From: JAICLV01 sp036380925
GTDB taxonomy: Bacteria; Actinomycetota; Actinomycetes; Acidothermales; Acidothermaceae
DNA: 5,598 nucleotides
Direction of reading: 5' to 3'
Assembly: GCA_036380925.1 (NCBI GenBank)
Contig: DASVDW010000046.1
Location: forward strand, 1 to 5,598
Positions 5,238-5,598 of this stretch are shown piece by piece. The notes under the pieces are model-generated. The model was not told where the DNA came from and made no database searches. It saw only the letters and a list, made by a program, of their open reading frames with translations. Positions within the stretch are counted from its first letter, which is position 1, and each line of letters starts with the position of its first letter. The translations under genes and the position numbers were made by a program.

Positions 5238-5459
5238 ATGTACGCGGCGCTGTGGCGGGCGATTCCGGGCAACGTGTTCGCCAAGGTCGGCGCGATGCTG
5301 CTGTTGTTGGTGAGCGCGCTCGCGCTGCTGTTCTTCGTGATCTTCCCGGTTGTCGAGCCGCATCTGCCGTGGAACGACGTCACCGTCAACACGCCGCCGG
5401 TGGAGAGCGTGCCGTCGCTGTTGGAGTCGGCGACCCCGACGCCGTCGCCGTCCGGCTAG
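5238..5459 (+). CDS. Small single-pass membrane protein, unknown function
   Basis: This encodes 73 residues. The ATG at 5238 is preferred: it lies 4 bases after the sortase stop with GAAGGG 11 bases upstream, whereas the in-frame GTG at 5226 overlaps the sortase and has no usable spacing to a ribosome binding site. The protein starts MYAALWRAIPG, has one strong membrane helix (about residues 16-39, LLLLVSALALLFFVIFPVV), then PHLPWNDVTV and a Ser/Thr/Pro-rich tail to the end. Similar short proteins with a start like MYxALWR and an FNDVTV-like sequence after the helix are, as I recall, common between the sortase and trpG/pabA genes in Actinomycetes, usually annotated as hypothetical. Basic residues before the helix suggest the tail is outside. 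It is probably co-transcribed with the sortase. Function unknown. Confidence 0.82.
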   Translation: MYAALWRAIPGNVFAKVGAMLLLLVSALALLFFVIFPVVEPHLPWNDVTVNTPPVESVPSLLESATPTPSPSG

Positions 5460-5494
5460 TTCGAAGTCGGACGACGCAAGCGCGCGGCGCATGC

Positions 5495-5500
5495 GACACT
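5495..5500 (+). promoter_or_regulatory. Possible -10 element for a leaderless trpG/pabA transcript
   Basis: GACACT ends 6 bases before the GTG start, the spacing expected if transcription begins at the start codon. It matches the A and final T of TANNNT but not the first T, and no clear -35 is seen. The lack of a Shine-Dalgarno sequence is the main support. Confidence 0.2.
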
Positions 5501-5506
5501 TCGGTC

Positions 5507-5598
5507 GTGCGGATCCTCGTCGTCGACAACTACGACAGCTTCGTGTTCAACCTGGTTCAGTACCTGGGCCAACTAGACGCGAAGTGCGTCGTGGTGCG
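5507..5598 (+). CDS. Glutamine amidotransferase of anthranilate / aminodeoxychorismate synthase, N-terminal end only
   Basis: The first 30 residues are visible, then the window ends. They read (M)RILVVDNYDSFVFNLVQYLGQL, the standard start of the class I glutamine amidotransferase subunit TrpG/PabA, with the DNYDSF motif. The enzyme releases ammonia from glutamine for a chorismate-using partner, giving anthranilate (tryptophan route) or aminodeoxychorismate (folate route). The catalytic Cys, His and Glu lie beyond the window, and TrpG cannot be told from PabA in this fragment. GTG 5507 is the first start in this frame for at least 27 bases upstream, and no ribosome binding site is recognisable before it, so it may be leaderless. 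The position matches trpG (Rv0013) of M. tuberculosis, where the convergent pknB gene follows. Confidence 0.93.
   Translation, partial: MRILVVDNYDSFVFNLVQYLGQLDAKCVVV

Overview
The window reads as chromosomal DNA from a high-GC Gram-positive bacterium (class Actinomycetes). GC content is very high, third codon positions are mostly G or C, and GTG starts are common. The gene order from the cyclophilin to the glutamine amidotransferase is the conserved actinobacterial block near the replication origin. In Mycobacterium tuberculosis the same order is ppiA (Rv0009), crgA (Rv0011c), the DUF881 membrane protein (Rv0012) and trpG (Rv0013). I cannot name a genus.

Layout. Positions 1-609 (+) hold the C-terminal half of a DHA2-type major facilitator exporter that begins before the window. 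Converging on it is an Ala/Lys-rich, helical, single-pass membrane protein (664-1317, -), separated by a short gap with a hairpin and a tandem duplication. A divergent intergenic region (1318-1526) with an 18-bp palindrome precedes a cytosolic cyclophilin (1527-2045, +) and, 22 bases on, a rhomboid protease with a Cys-rich N-terminal domain (2068-2982, +). A convergent 226-base gap (2983-3208) carries hairpins and a cluster of DnaA-box-like sites. The septation protein gene crgA (3209-3466, -) follows. Divergent from it is a run of plus-strand genes: a DUF881 protein (3618-4460), a class E sortase overlapping it by GTGA (4457-5233), a 73-residue membrane protein (5238-5459), and the start of trpG/pabA (5507 to the window end).

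How they fit together. Most of the block acts at or outside the membrane: intramembrane proteolysis (rhomboid), division-site assembly (CrgA), covalent attachment of surface proteins (sortase E), and two envelope proteins of unknown function (DUF881 and the small protein). The cyclophilin and the glutamine amidotransferase are cytosolic housekeeping enzymes. No LPXTG/LAXTG-type sortase substrate is encoded here. I see no RNA genes, CRISPR arrays, insertion sequences or prophage genes. The region is mostly a well-conserved chromosomal neighbourhood, and the less explained signals are in the intergenic DNA and in the Ala/Lys-rich repeat protein.
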